The position numbers and the translations under genes are program-made. The notes below the pieces were generated by a model that made no database searches, was not told where the DNA came from, and was given only the letters and a program-made list of their open reading frames with translations. Positions 33,269-42,491 of a stretch of DNA of 64,000 nt are shown in pieces. The first letter of the stretch is position 1, and each line of letters starts with the position of its first letter. This DNA comes from Armatimonadia bacterium (GTDB lineage: Bacteria > Armatimonadota > Zipacnadia > Zipacnadales > JABUFB01), in assembly GCA_039679385.1 (NCBI GenBank), contig JBDKVB010000017.1, positions 69,399 to 133,398 on the forward strand, in the 5' to 3' direction.

Positions 33269-35644
33269 CTAGCGCCTCAGGATCGCTGCCACGTAGCCGC
33301 CCGGGATCCGCAACTCCGTGTAGGTGTGGCCGTCCTGCGTGACCGTCGGCGCCTTCCAGGGCAATTCCTTGCCGGTGCGGTCGAAGACGTGGACCTCATG
33401 GCGTGAGCCGTCAGCCCAGCCGAAGTTCCCGCTCCGGTTGGTCAGGATGCGCTCCTGGCCGATGATGAACCCCTCGTGCAACTCGATCGGTGTGATCGGC
33501 CACATGTACCGGCTGAGCCCCGGCTGGGTCACGTTCTCCGTCGCCTGCTGGTGGTAGTAGTAGTACAGGCAGCCGTAGTCCAGGAAGCGGCGGATATTGT
33601 CCATGACGTCCTGCTCGGTGCGCTCCGTGAGGTGATCGCCCAGACCGATGGGGGTATACAGGTGCGACTTCACGAGGTTGGTGATCGAGCCCGTCTCCAC
33701 GAACCGCGGGAAGTGGAGGCCAGTCTCGGTCTCCGTCACCGGGTTGCCGTTGCCGATCAGCGGGTGCCCGGCCCCCATGATCTTCTGGATCATCTTGACC
33801 CGGAAGGGGTTGGTGATCAGCGTCACGTGAGAGACCTTCCGCGTCAGCTCATTGGTCTTCGCGTCGATGAACCCGCTGCAGCCGTCCCAGGGCTCGCCGA
33901 AGTGCCACGTCTCCGAGCTCCAGGAGAGCTCATCCCAGTACACGCCGTCGGCTCCGAGGTCGTCAGGTCCGGTGCCGAGGATGAGGTCCACATTGCGCTC
34001 CATCGCTCGGCCATAGGCGTTCTCAAGGGTCGGGAAGAACAGCGGGTAGATCGGGTTTCGGTAGTCCGCCTGCTCCCCCGAGGCCTTCAGCAGACGATCC
34101 GACTTGTACTTCTGCGACGCTCCCTCCTCGGTGCTGATGAACACGTGGTAGTAGACCAGAGTCTTGAGCTGTGGCCGCACCCGCTTGAGGTGGGCCAGCA
34201 GGTCGCGCTGCGGCTTGTGGTCGACCAGCGGGAAGGCAGTCCCGTGCGGGTACTTGCCCTGGTACAGGGGCGCTGAGATGGAGCAGGAGGCATAGCGCAA
34301 GGAGAGCTTGTCAACCCAGTTTGCGGCCTGCTCGTCGGTCCACTTCGTGAAGGGCTCACGGGCCGTGACAAAGGCGAAGCTGCCGTCGAGACGGAAGTTG
34401 GTGGACTGCGACCAGCGGACGGCGTTGACGAAGTCGTAGTAGTCGCCCGAGTGGACCGGGAAGATCCACCACTGCGTCATCCGGCTCTCGTGCGGCTTGA
34501 GAACGAAGTAGTCATCGGCGAAGCCGCCCGTGGTGCCGGCGAAGTAGTTGCGCGAGTGGACTCGCGTGACGTCGTCCACCGGCATCAGGCCAATCCCAGC
34601 GTCGCCGGCCTTCACAAAGGTGGTCGGGTTGGCGGGCTCCTGGTCCGAGCCCTGTTTGAGCGGGCGCTTGAGACCGTTGAGGTAGACGGCCTCCGGCGCC
34701 TCGGACAGCGATAGCTCGTGGTGGATTCGCACCGGGAGGTCTGCATCGGTCAGGTTCATGAGGGTGTCGCGGACCTGCACGCACCTGGGCAAGGTGAGCA
34801 CTTGCCGCACCACCCGGCGCTGCGAGTTGGTGGCCGTCACCATCGCCATCATCCCCCAACCAAGCGCGGTATCGGAAGCCACCTGCTCCGACACGAACCC
34901 ATCCCACTGCCCGCCGGGGATCGAGAACCGCGAGTTCACGAGCCAGCGCCGTCCGTCCGCAGCGATCGACAGGCCGCTCTTGCCGTCCCGGTCCATCTGC
35001 ACCAGGGGCACGGTGTTCGGCGTCGGTGCAGGCTCATAGAAGGGCAGCGGACCTTCTGGTGGTCCGGCCTGCAGTGCCGGGGCCTCGAAGGGTCGCACGT
35101 TCTCCCAGGCGAACTTCACCGACCGCACCTTGACGACTCGCGTGTCGACCGTCGAGGTGTTCTCCAGGACGAGCTCGTTCTCGCCCTCTCGGAGCAGATC
35201 GGTGACCACGAACTTGAGGTCGGAGGCATGCCCGTCAACTGACTTGTAGTTGCTGTCGGCGGTGTTGGCAATCGTGTAGTCGGGCGCGTAGTATAGGAAG
35301 TACCCGCCGCCGCTGTAGGTGCTCAGGAGACGACCGTCAGCGAAGGAGAACTGGCGACCGCGGTAGACGTGGCGCTCAACCTCCAGCTTGACGCCGTTGA
35401 GGATCGGCCACAGCAGCGAGGTACCGCCTGCCAGTTTGGGAGAGTCGATGCGGGCCTCGAGCGAGATCACACCGGCAAAGCGGAGGGGATTGGGCGGCAC
35501 GGTGAACTTGAAGGAAAGCGGCTTGCCGGGCGCGACGGTGGCCTCTTCCGCCTGAAGGACTACTTCGGTGCTGAGCTCCTTCTGGGCCTGGCCTACACCC
35601 GCAAGGAGCAAGAGAGCGGCGAGGACGAACCGGGATCGCGACAT
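33269..35644 (-). CDS. Large exported protein, probable glycoside hydrolase-like TIM barrel
   Basis: A 791-residue protein with a signal peptide (about 1-20, ends GVGQAQ). The first half is beta-rich, with sandwich-like stretches (VVTDLLREGENELVLENTS). The second half has features of an alpha/beta barrel: LKTLVYYHVFISTEE and GADGVYWDELSW, the latter resembling a strand-4 catalytic or substrate-binding segment with D and E. That suggests an exported glycosidase or related carbohydrate enzyme, but I cannot assign a GH family. ATG 35644 has GGAGG 7 bases upstream. It is divergent from the RAM-domain gene and converges with the Mrr-like gene. Confidence 0.6.
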   Translation of the reverse strand: MSRSRFVLAALLLLAGVGQAQKELSTEVVLQAEEATVAPGKPLSFKFTVPPNPLRFAGVISLEARIDSPKLAGGTSLLWPILNGVKLEVERHVYRGRQFSFADGRLLSTYSGGGYFLYYAPDYTIANTADSNYKSVDGHASDLKFVVTDLLREGENELVLENTSTVDTRVVKVRSVKFAWENVRPFEAPALQAGPPEGPLPFYEPAPTPNTVPLVQMDRDGKSGLSIAADGRRWLVNSRFSIPGGQWDGFVSEQVASDTALGWGMMAMVTATNSQRRVVRQVLTLPRCVQVRDTLMNLTDADLPVRIHHELSLSEAPEAVYLNGLKRPLKQGSDQEPANPTTFVKAGDAGIGLMPVDDVTRVHSRNYFAGTTGGFADDYFVLKPHESRMTQWWIFPVHSGDYYDFVNAVRWSQSTNFRLDGSFAFVTAREPFTKWTDEQAANWVDKLSLRYASCSISAPLYQGKYPHGTAFPLVDHKPQRDLLAHLKRVRPQLKTLVYYHVFISTEEGASQKYKSDRLLKASGEQADYRNPIYPLFFPTLENAYGRAMERNVDLILGTGPDDLGADGVYWDELSWSSETWHFGEPWDGCSGFIDAKTNELTRKVSHVTLITNPFRVKMIQKIMGAGHPLIGNGNPVTETETGLHFPRFVETGSITNLVKSHLYTPIGLGDHLTERTEQDVMDNIRRFLDYGCLYYYYHQQATENVTQPGLSRYMWPITPIELHEGFIIGQERILTNRSGNFGWADGSRHEVHVFDRTGKELPWKAPTVTQDGHTYTELRIPGGYVAAILRR

Positions 35645-35840
35645 TCTGCGACCTCCCCGAAAGGTGGGCACCGAGCAGGTCTTCAGCCTGCCGGGGCGCG
35701 GTGTCACTTCCGTACGCCGGGACTGCCGTCTGTGGGGTGCCTTCGCGGCAGAGGGTCTGGGCACCTGCGACCGGAGGGACGCCCGCACAGGATTCAGGCG
35801 ACACGAGGCGAAGCAAGAAGGTCAAGCAAGGAGGACTGCC

Positions 35841-36128
35841 ATGATCACTGCAGTGGTTCTGATCAACACGGAAGTGGGCAAGACGCCGCAGGTCGCTCAG
35901 GCGCTGGCGGAGACCGAGGGCGTTGCCGAGGCGTACTCCGTAGCAGGGAGCTATGACGTCGTCGCGATCGTCAAGGTCAAGGACTACGAGGAGATGGCCC
36001 AACTCGTGCCGGAGCGGCTGGCGAAGATCGACGGCATCGCTCACACCCTGACCCTGATGGCCTTCCGCCGCTACTCCGAGCGGCTCATGGACCGGATGTG
36101 GGAGATCGGCCTCGGCGAGGACCGCTGA
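35841..36128 (+). CDS. Stand-alone Lrp/AsnC ligand-binding (RAM) domain protein
   Basis: A 95-residue protein equal to the C-terminal ligand-binding RAM domain of Lrp/AsnC regulators, with no DNA-binding helix-turn-helix. Landmarks are VLINTEVGKTPQVAQALAE, the AYSVAGSYDVVAIVKV strand pair and the C-terminal HTLTLMAFRRYSERL. Such proteins bind amino acids or related effectors as oligomers and may act with a full-length Lrp. AAGGAGG lies just upstream of ATG 35841, a strong ribosome site. It precedes pdxS by 296 bases of noncoding DNA. Confidence 0.87.
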   Translation: MITAVVLINTEVGKTPQVAQALAETEGVAEAYSVAGSYDVVAIVKVKDYEEMAQLVPERLAKIDGIAHTLTLMAFRRYSERLMDRMWEIGLGEDR

Positions 36129-36224
36129 GGGTCGGCAAACGCCGCAAAGCTCACCGCTACTGCGGGCGGGAAAAGTCCGTCGCAAGGTGGGCGCTCAGCC
36201 GTTTTCGCCGCTCAACAGCGCAAC

Positions 36225-36283
36225 GGCACCTCACCCCCGTCTCGCGGTTGCTCGACTCCCCCCTCCACGCGTGGTGAGGTGCC
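36225..36283. other. Long-stem inverted repeat upstream of pdxS
   Basis: GGCACCTCACC (36225-36235) pairs perfectly with GGTGAGGTGCC (36273-36283), 11 bp, around a 37-base loop. It lies between the RAM-domain gene and the pdxS promoter candidate. It may be the terminator or processing signal of the RAM gene, or an operator; there is no T run. Confidence 0.45.
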
Positions 36284-36346
36284 ACTTGGCCTTCCAGCAA
36301 TGGGGACGGGCCAGTGTCGGCGTCGAGCGTCGAACGCCTAAGGGGT

Positions 36347-36375
36347 TTGCACGCGCTCTAGAATTAGGGTACACT
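36347..36375 (+). promoter_or_regulatory. Sigma-70-type promoter candidate for pdxS
   Basis: TTGCAC and TACACT are separated by exactly 17 bases, 49 bases before the pdxS start codon. The DNA around it is AT-rich for this window (the following GCTATATATCTG). The -35 box matches 3 of 6 and the -10 box 4 of 6 consensus bases, and the 17-base spacing supports it. Confidence 0.5.
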
Positions 36376-36424
36376 AGGATGCTATATATCTGCGACGTGT
36401 CAAGTCGTGTTGGAGGCGAAGAAG

Positions 36425-37321
36425 ATGTCGGAGAGCGCTGAGAAGTCAACCTGGAGAAACAAGGTGGGTCTCGCCGAGATGCTTCGCGGCGGAGTCATCA
36501 TGGACGTAACGACTGCCGAGCAGGCCAAGATCGCCGAGGATGCCGGAGCCGTTGCGGTCATGGCACTGGAACGCGTGCCCGCAGACATTCGTGCCGAGGG
36601 CGGCGTGGCCCGAATGGCCGACCTCAAGGTCATCGAGACCATCATGAAGGTCGTCACCGTCCCGGTCATGGCAAAGTGCCGCATCGGGCACTTCGCCGAG
36701 GCCCAGGTCCTCGAGTCCGTCGGCGTGGACTTCATCGACGAGAGCGAAGTCCTCACCCCGGCGGACGAGGCCTACCATGTCTGGAAGCACGATTTCAAGG
36801 TCCCCTTCGTGTGCGGCGCCACGAACCTGTCCGAGGCACTGCGGCGGATCGGTGAGGGTGCGGCCATGATGCGCACCAAGGGCGAGGCCGGCAGCGGCAA
36901 CATCGTCGAGGCAACCCGGCACATGCGTGCCGTCATGCAGGGCATCGAGCGGCTCAAGGGCCTGCGCGACGACGAGCTGATGACCGAGTCCAAGAACCTT
37001 GGCGCACCCTTCGACCTCGTGCGCGAAGTGTCCAAGGCCGGCAAGCTCCCGGTCCCGAACTTTTCCGCCGGCGGCATTGCCACGCCCGCCGATGCGGCTC
37101 TCATGATGCAGCTTGGCGCCGAAGCCATCTTCGTCGGCAGCGGCATCTTCAAGAGCGAGGACCCGGCTGCCCGTGCCAACGCCATCGTTCACGCGGCCAC
37201 CTACTTCAAGGATCCGGCTGAGGTCGCCAAGGCCTGCCGTGGTCTCGAAGGCGCCGCCATGGCCGGTATCGACCTGCGCACCCTCAAGGACGAAGAGCGC
37301 ATGGCCAACCGCGGCTGGTAG
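36425..37321 (+). CDS. pdxS: Pyridoxal 5'-phosphate synthase, synthase subunit PdxS
   Basis: A 298-residue class I glutamine-amidotransferase-type PLP synthase that joins ribose 5-phosphate, glyceraldehyde 3-phosphate and ammonia to form PLP. The start is family-typical: [16 protein letters not shown]. Catalytic lysines are present in [11 protein letters not shown] and in [12 protein letters not shown]. The phosphate site lies in [15 protein letters not shown] 36425 has GGAGG 9 bases upstream; a GTG six codons earlier is less likely. The usual glutaminase partner pdxT is not adjacent and not in this window, so it must lie elsewhere in the genome if the enzyme uses glutamine. Confidence 0.97.
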   Translation: MSESAEKSTWRNKVGLAEMLRGGVIMDVTTAEQAKIAEDAGAVAVMALERVPADIRAEGGVARMADLKVIETIMKVVTVPVMAKCRIGHFAEAQVLESVGVDFIDESEVLTPADEAYHVWKHDFKVPFVCGATNLSEALRRIGEGAAMMRTKGEAGSGNIVEATRHMRAVMQGIERLKGLRDDELMTESKNLGAPFDLVREVSKAGKLPVPNFSAGGIATPADAALMMQLGAEAIFVGSGIFKSEDPAARANAIVHAATYFKDPAEVAKACRGLEGAAMAGIDLRTLKDEERMANRGW

Positions 37322-37348
37322 TAGCGCAGCACTTCTGTCGGGAATCAG

Positions 37349-37385
37349 CAGCCGGTGCGAGACCTCGCACCGGCTGTTTCTTCTG
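37349..37385 (+). terminator. Rho-independent terminator of pdxS
   Basis: A 12-bp perfect stem (37349-37360 with 37365-37376) and a GACC loop are followed by TTTCTTCT, 27 bases after the pdxS stop. It also separates the convergent DUF6785 transporter gene. Confidence 0.88.
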
Positions 37386-37415
37386 CCCTGAGACTGCCGC
37401 GGAGCCGTCGCCGGT

Positions 37416-39377
37416 CTACTCGGTGATGAGCACCCCGGCGATCGGGTGGAAGTAGTGCACGATCGTCCAGGTCAGCAGCACCACGGCGTTCCCCACGACC
37501 ATTCCCACTGCAGCCGACCGCCCCAGGCGATAGGCCGGGTAACCGCCGAACCGGTGAGCCAGTCGCCGCGCCAGCCAGCCCAGGAAGATCGAGAAGCCAT
37601 AGCGATCGCCCATCCACGTCGGCCCCATGATGGCTGCGTAGGCGAGCGGGTGCAGCGGCCACCACAGGAAGCGCTGCCGCAGGAAGTTGAGCATCCAGAC
37701 CAGCACGCCACCCAGCGCCATATTCCCGTAGTTGCCCGCCGTGAACTGGTTGTTGGTCAGGATCATCCCCGCCAGCGAGGTGCCCAGGGCGTTCCCGGAG
37801 CCCTTGGGCCACCAGCCCAGGCCCGGCACCGTGTGGCTGTAGATCGCGTACAGTGAGGCCGGGTGCGACGCGAAGAGGCCAACCACCAGGGCCATGGCCA
37901 TGACCGCCCAGACACTCCGCGGGTTGAGCCTTGCCGTCTCAGCCATCTTGTAGCCCTGGATGATGTTACCGGGCGTCATCGAGGCGGTGTCACGGATCTT
38001 GTAGCCCATGTAGCCGAGGGCGGTGATCGTCTTCACACCAACCGTGTTGGGCCCCAGCGAGCGCACGATCAGACGCTCCTGGTTCGTGAAGGGCGACCAG
38101 ACGGCGAACAGACCGGCCTCAGAGACCACGCGCGTCAGCACCACCAGCGAGCAGAGGTAGAGACCCATGAGCGCCAGCGGGGCCCACCATTCGGCGCCGA
38201 TCGCGTGGCCCCAGACGACGATGGTCGCCAGTGACCCGACGAAACCGAAGACCATCAACCGCGCCGACATCGGTTCGTGGCTGTCGTCGAAGTCGCCCCG
38301 GCCGGTGACCGCCTTGAGGAAGATGGTCTTCAGTGCGTGACGGGCCGACCATACGTAGATCGTCCCGGCCACCAGGTACGCGCCGATGCCCTGATGCTCG
38401 AACCAGTCATTGTGATTGGCGAGCCCGGCCATCTCGCGGAACACGGCGGTGAGCCTGCGAGCGATCCAGAAGAACCACAGGCTGAAACCTAACTCGTCGT
38501 TGACGAGATAGGTGATGCCGATCATCTCGAAGTAGTAGTGATAGGGGAAGTTGTTCAGCATGTTCCACGGGCGACCGGTGAAGACCGGCCCGATGTCCGG
38601 TGTGAGGTCCGTCTCAGGGATGCCCGGGAAGTAGTAGTGCAGCGCGTTCTTCGAATACAGCACCACGGGGATTGCGAAGGCGAACCAGAACAGCCAGGAG
38701 CGGAACACCCGTGGCAGGGCATCGCGGTCGGACTCGTAGCTGAGCATCTCGACCGGGATCTGCGCCAGCGGGAACAGCATGTGCTCTTCGTCGGCCCAAC
38801 GACGGCGCAGGAGAGCAGCGGTCGTGGCCCCGAGGAGCAGGATCGCCAGGAGGTATGTGGTCCAGACCAGCAGTGGGCCGACCCACTCACCCCAGGGGAT
38901 CGACTTCCCCGGCGGCAGGCCATAGAAGGCCCAGCGAACAGCAGGATCGTCGGGGTCCTTCGAGGGCACCAGCCAACGAGGGATGTAGTCGAAGAAGGTG
39001 TCGACCCACTTGTTCTCGGGCGTCGCGTAGTGCTGGCAACCGATCAGACCGATGTAGAGATAGGTGACCAATTGCTGGCCCGGGAAGCCGGCCATCACCA
39101 TGATCGCGATGAAGAGGAAGACAAGCTGTTGACTGGAAAGCAGCCGACGGCCACGGCTCTTGAGCCACGCCACATTGACCAGCAGCAAGAGGAAGCACAG
39201 GAAGACGGCACAGCGGGGCAAGTGGCCAAATCCGATCAGGTCGTAGCGCACCAGGGCCGAGAAGGCGCCACCGGAGGCCACAGCGATCACCAGCAGCACA
39301 CCCAGCGTCCAGGTGAGCCGCTCAGGAGTGGCTCGCGGCGTCTCGCCAGAGGGGCTCCGAGAGGGTTCGGTGCTCAA
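37416..39377 (-). CDS. DUF6785/OPT-like multi-pass membrane transporter
   Basis: A 653-residue inner-membrane protein with about 14 hydrophobic segments. Segments such as LLSSQQLVFLFIAIMVMAG, DEEHMLFPLAQIPVEML and the long NTVGVKTITALGYMGYKI block match DUF6784/DUF6785 proteins, which resemble the OPT oligopeptide-transporter fold and occur in Planctomycetes and Armatimonadota. Substrate is unknown. The predicted start is TTG 39377, preceded by GGAGG 12 bases away; an internal start a little later is possible. It is last in a minus-strand group after two UroD-like genes, 72 bases from the nearer one. Confidence 0.7.
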   Translation of the reverse strand: MSTEPSRSPSGETPRATPERLTWTLGVLLVIAVASGGAFSALVRYDLIGFGHLPRCAVFLCFLLLLVNVAWLKSRGRRLLSSQQLVFLFIAIMVMAGFPGQQLVTYLYIGLIGCQHYATPENKWVDTFFDYIPRWLVPSKDPDDPAVRWAFYGLPPGKSIPWGEWVGPLLVWTTYLLAILLLGATTAALLRRRWADEEHMLFPLAQIPVEMLSYESDRDALPRVFRSWLFWFAFAIPVVLYSKNALHYYFPGIPETDLTPDIGPVFTGRPWNMLNNFPYHYYFEMIGITYLVNDELGFSLWFFWIARRLTAVFREMAGLANHNDWFEHQGIGAYLVAGTIYVWSARHALKTIFLKAVTGRGDFDDSHEPMSARLMVFGFVGSLATIVVWGHAIGAEWWAPLALMGLYLCSLVVLTRVVSEAGLFAVWSPFTNQERLIVRSLGPNTVGVKTITALGYMGYKIRDTASMTPGNIIQGYKMAETARLNPRSVWAVMAMALVVGLFASHPASLYAIYSHTVPGLGWWPKGSGNALGTSLAGMILTNNQFTAGNYGNMALGGVLVWMLNFLRQRFLWWPLHPLAYAAIMGPTWMGDRYGFSIFLGWLARRLAHRFGGYPAYRLGRSAAVGMVVGNAVVLLTWTIVHYFHPIAGVLITE

Positions 39378-39449
39378 ACCTTGCCGTGACCTCCAGTTGC
39401 AGATGGGACGACGGGGCTTTTCCCCAACGTGAGCGTGGCCGCCGACGGG

Positions 39450-40592
39450 CTATCCTTCCGAGTGCAGCGTCTCCATCATGGCCCAGAAGTTCCCCATCGG
39501 CGTGCCCTTCACGATCTGGTTCGAGCATCCGACGATGCAGCCGCCATACTCACGACCCGCGCTCAGGGCCCGGCGAGTCTCTGCCACCACCTCGGTCACG
39601 GAGCCGGTATGCAGCGTCGCAGAGTTCACGCCGCCCAGCAAGGTGAGTTGCGGGAAGGTCTGGCGCAGGCGATGGAAGTCCATCCCCGAGGCGCAGTCGA
39701 CCTCGTAGAAGAAGTTGACGCCGGAGTTGCCGAAGAGGTCGTCGGCCAGAGGCCACAGATCGCCATCACTGGCAAAGCCGTGCAGAGCTCCGGCCGCATG
39801 GCATGCCTGGGAGATCCGCTGCATGCCGGGGAGCTGCAACTCGCGGAAGGACTTCGGTGAGATGAAGGGACCCTTCTTCGAGGCGAAGTCGCCGCCGCCA
39901 TACAGGTAACGCAGCCCGAGCGATCCGGCCAGAGTCGCATTCCTGGCCGACTTCTCCGCCTGTGCGTCGAGGTACCGGCGCACCAGGTCGGGCCGGAGGG
40001 CTACAGCCTCGAGCCACACCCGGTCACGAGGAACCACGAGCCCCACTCCGCCTCCACCATAGGGCACTCCCTGGTCGCCGAACTCGTCGATCGTTCGCGT
40101 CAGGGTCTCGTACATCGCGGGTCCCGGCTGGTAGCTCTCCACCGAGGCCTCAAGGTTGTTGACGGTGCGCTCGAGGTCTTCGAGGGTCAGCTCCCGCTGC
40201 GGGGTCTGGTCGACGATCTGGTACAGCTCCGTCGCCGGGTCGTAGCGCATGACCCGCCAGTTGGTCTCGTCGCCGAAGCGGAAGGTTACCTCGTCGAGGC
40301 GCTCCGTGGGCTTCTGTGTCATCCGCCAGTAGACCGTCCGCACCACGTCCAGCTCGAGCTTGCGGTTCAGCTCGACCGCATCCTGCCAGGAGCGATCGAG
40401 GTACTCCTGGTGGGCCTGCTCGCCTTCCCACAGGGCCACGCTCTCCAGGTACTGCGCATGGCCGCCGCCGACATAGGCAGGACGACCCAGAATCTGCGAG
40501 GCAACGGCCGAGGAGAAACCGGCCTGGTAGATGGGCACGCGGTCATAGGGGCGGAACTCGAAGGCACAGGCGACTCGATCCTTGGGGGTCAT
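39450..40592 (-). CDS. Uroporphyrinogen decarboxylase-superfamily protein (UroD-like 1)
   Basis: A 380-residue TIM-barrel protein of the UroD/MtaA/CmuA superfamily. It starts PKDRVACAFEFRPYDRVPIY, a family signature, and contains the central RISQACHAAGALHGFASDGDL segment with the conserved His. Unlike cobamide-dependent methyltransferases it lacks the HxC zinc motif in that position, so it may not be a metal-dependent methyltransferase. Biosynthetic uroporphyrinogen decarboxylase is unlikely given the low match to hem-type signatures. It pairs with the next upstream gene on the same strand. Confidence 0.78.
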   Translation of the reverse strand: MTPKDRVACAFEFRPYDRVPIYQAGFSSAVASQILGRPAYVGGGHAQYLESVALWEGEQAHQEYLDRSWQDAVELNRKLELDVVRTVYWRMTQKPTERLDEVTFRFGDETNWRVMRYDPATELYQIVDQTPQRELTLEDLERTVNNLEASVESYQPGPAMYETLTRTIDEFGDQGVPYGGGGVGLVVPRDRVWLEAVALRPDLVRRYLDAQAEKSARNATLAGSLGLRYLYGGGDFASKKGPFISPKSFRELQLPGMQRISQACHAAGALHGFASDGDLWPLADDLFGNSGVNFFYEVDCASGMDFHRLRQTFPQLTLLGGVNSATLHTGSVTEVVAETRRALSAGREYGGCIVGCSNQIVKGTPMGNFWAMMETLHSEG

Positions 40593-40679
40593 GGACTCCT
40601 CCGTACGAAGCCTGCGACGCGGGATGCTTGCGGTCAGAGGCAGTCCCGGTCGCGATCAGGGCAAGGGGTGCCCCGTGGT

Positions 40680-41711
40680 TCAGTCTTCTGCGGCCAGGGG
40701 GCAGGTACCGTCGGGACCGTAGCGCCCCACTCGCACGAACTCCTCATAGCCCCAGTGCTGCCAGATCGGGTCGGCACCGATCGAGTGGTTGTCGGGATAG
40801 TCCTTGGCGATGAAGCCGCCGCCACGTGACCCGAGCTTGCGCACCATTTCTCGGGCCTTCGCCTTGAGGATCGCCTCGTCACCGCACTGCAGCGTGGTCT
40901 GGATGTCGATGGGGCACCAGAAGGTGACCCGCCCGGCGAACTGCTCCAGCCAGTCGAGACCGTGCAGCTCCGGCTGGTCAAACTGCAGCACGTCGATGCC
41001 CAGGTCCACCAGAATGGGGATGATGTCTCGGATGTAGCCGCAGGAGTGCATCCAGACCGTGATGCCCCTGCGGTGGGCACGGTCGATGAGGCGCTCGAAG
41101 GTCGGGCGGAACAGGTCGTCCCACATTCGCGGGCTGACGAGCAGTCGTTCCTGCGTGCCCCAGTCCTCGCAGAACATCACGCCCTGAACGCCTGCGTCGG
41201 CATAGAGGTCAACCTGGCGCAAAATGAGGTCGCTGACAAGGGTGTTCAGGCGGCGCACGTTCTCGGGCTCGGCTGCGCAGTCGAGGAGGTAGTTCTCCAG
41301 GCGCCGCAGGTAGCGAGCGGCGTTGAAGCAGCAGCCCGAGATCGACCCCAGGATGTAGCGGTCGGTGGTCTTCTCGCACACCTCGGCTGCCTTCTCATAC
41401 CGGGCCGGGTCGTCGAAGGTCGGAAGCTTGTAGGTGTCCAGATCCTCCCAGGTCTTCAGCGGCGGCTCGATCACTTCGCCGCCCACGGTCCTGCCCTTGA
41501 GGCGGCGCCAAAGGCAGCCCCACTCGTCGTTGTAGCACTCGCCGCCCTGGTCGTCATCAAAGCGCAGGGGTTCGAAGCTCGGATCGGGCGACAGCCCCAC
41601 ACCGGCGGTATCGTGGATGCGAGCAGTTCCGTCGTAGGCTGAGTAGGTGAGACCGATGCGCTCGGGTCCATCGCAGGCGAGCACTCGGGTGATGACCTCG
41701 CGACCGTTCAT
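40680..41711 (-). CDS. Uroporphyrinogen decarboxylase-superfamily protein (UroD-like 2)
   Basis: A 343-residue protein of the same superfamily as its neighbour. It starts MNGREVITRVLACDGPERIGL and has ITVWMHSCGYIRDIIPILVDLGID, where HSCG gives the His and Cys used to bind zinc in MtaA/CmuA-type methyltransferases. That makes a methyl- or corrinoid-related role possible, but no corrinoid protein or activator is present here. ATG 41711 has AGGGGG 6 bases upstream; earlier in-frame starts look unlike coding sequence. The two UroD genes are 87 bases apart, so they are probably one operon with the transporter. Confidence 0.8.
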   Translation of the reverse strand: MNGREVITRVLACDGPERIGLTYSAYDGTARIHDTAGVGLSPDPSFEPLRFDDDQGGECYNDEWGCLWRRLKGRTVGGEVIEPPLKTWEDLDTYKLPTFDDPARYEKAAEVCEKTTDRYILGSISGCCFNAARYLRRLENYLLDCAAEPENVRRLNTLVSDLILRQVDLYADAGVQGVMFCEDWGTQERLLVSPRMWDDLFRPTFERLIDRAHRRGITVWMHSCGYIRDIIPILVDLGIDVLQFDQPELHGLDWLEQFAGRVTFWCPIDIQTTLQCGDEAILKAKAREMVRKLGSRGGGFIAKDYPDNHSIGADPIWQHWGYEEFVRVGRYGPDGTCPLAAED

Positions 41712-41852
41712 CGCAACCCCCTGCGCAGCAGGTATCGGGTCCGGGGAATCGCCGGACCCCTTGGGGGGAAGCGCTACCGTGAAGCTGACGGCAACGCTCC
41801 TCCGCCACACTCAACGAGTTCCCCCACAGAGGCCGGAAACCCTTCCGGGCAC

Positions 41853-41883
41853 GCAAAGAAGAAGGGCCGCCCGAAGGCGGCCC
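41853..41883 (-). terminator. Terminator of the lipoprotein gene
   Basis: On the minus strand, an 8-bp perfect GC stem (41876-41883 with 41864-41871) and a TTCG loop are followed by TTCTTCTTT. It lies 45 bases after the lipoprotein stop and separates it from the UroD genes. Confidence 0.88.
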
Positions 41884-41928
41884 ATAGGTACAACGATCAC
41901 ACTACACTCACCATGAATCTCGGGCAAC

Positions 41929-42228
41929 CTAAGGCTTGTCTGGCTTGGCCGGGATCTTGGCCTCGCCCTTCGCGCCCTTGGCCGGGGCCTTGGCACCCTC
42001 GGCTGCCGGCTTCTCAGCGGACGGTGCGAGTGCTTCGGTGTTCTCCATCGGCGGCACTTCGTTCTCCACAGCGGCGGGTGCGCCCGGCTCAGCAGACGGC
42101 TCAGCAGACGGCTGCTCTACGCCAGTTGGTGCGTTGGCTGGCGGCGGCGGCTTGGGGCAACCTGTCAGCAGCAACGAGAACGTTACGGCTGCGATCACGG
42201 ATAGAAAGACTACGTAGCCTCTGCGCAT
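41929..42228 (-). CDS. Small Pro/Ala/Glu-rich lipoprotein
   Basis: A 99-residue precursor with a lipoprotein signal: Arg residues at positions 2-3, a hydrophobic core and the lipobox LLTGC. Mature sequence is low complexity, rich in Pro, Ala, Glu and Lys, with an SAEPSAEP-like repeat and a Lys-rich C-terminus. It is probably anchored to a membrane and extended; function is unknown. GGGAGG lies 11 bases upstream of ATG 42228. It has its own terminator. Confidence 0.75.
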   Translation of the reverse strand: MRRGYVVFLSVIAAVTFSLLLTGCPKPPPPANAPTGVEQPSAEPSAEPGAPAAVENEVPPMENTEALAPSAEKPAAEGAKAPAKGAKGEAKIPAKPDKP

Positions 42229-42491
42229 GCGAGCATTTGCCTCCCTTCAGGCTCTGCGGCAACGAAATTGCCGCACTTACGCGCATAACCATAAACACTA
42301 ACTCCGGCCCTGTCAAGGGCGGAGGTCTCGCAAGGGTCCTGGGCGAAGGTACCTCCAAGGTCTGAGGTCGCCCCTCTCGGCGCCCTTTCGCGACGCCGAA
42401 GGAGGCCTTGTGTCTGGCCCCTGGCGCCCTTGCGGCGCCGGCTGGAAGTGCAACAACGACCTGTCCTACGTTGACCTGGGAGGTAGGCGCT

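Noticed and set aside
36129-36185. GGCAAAC and CGCAAAGC, as in cyclic di-GMP-I (GEMM) riboswitches, near the end of the RAM-domain gene
   Set aside because: The second stem that should separate the two motifs is missing (only a few bases lie between them) and there is no convincing closing helix, so the core cannot form.
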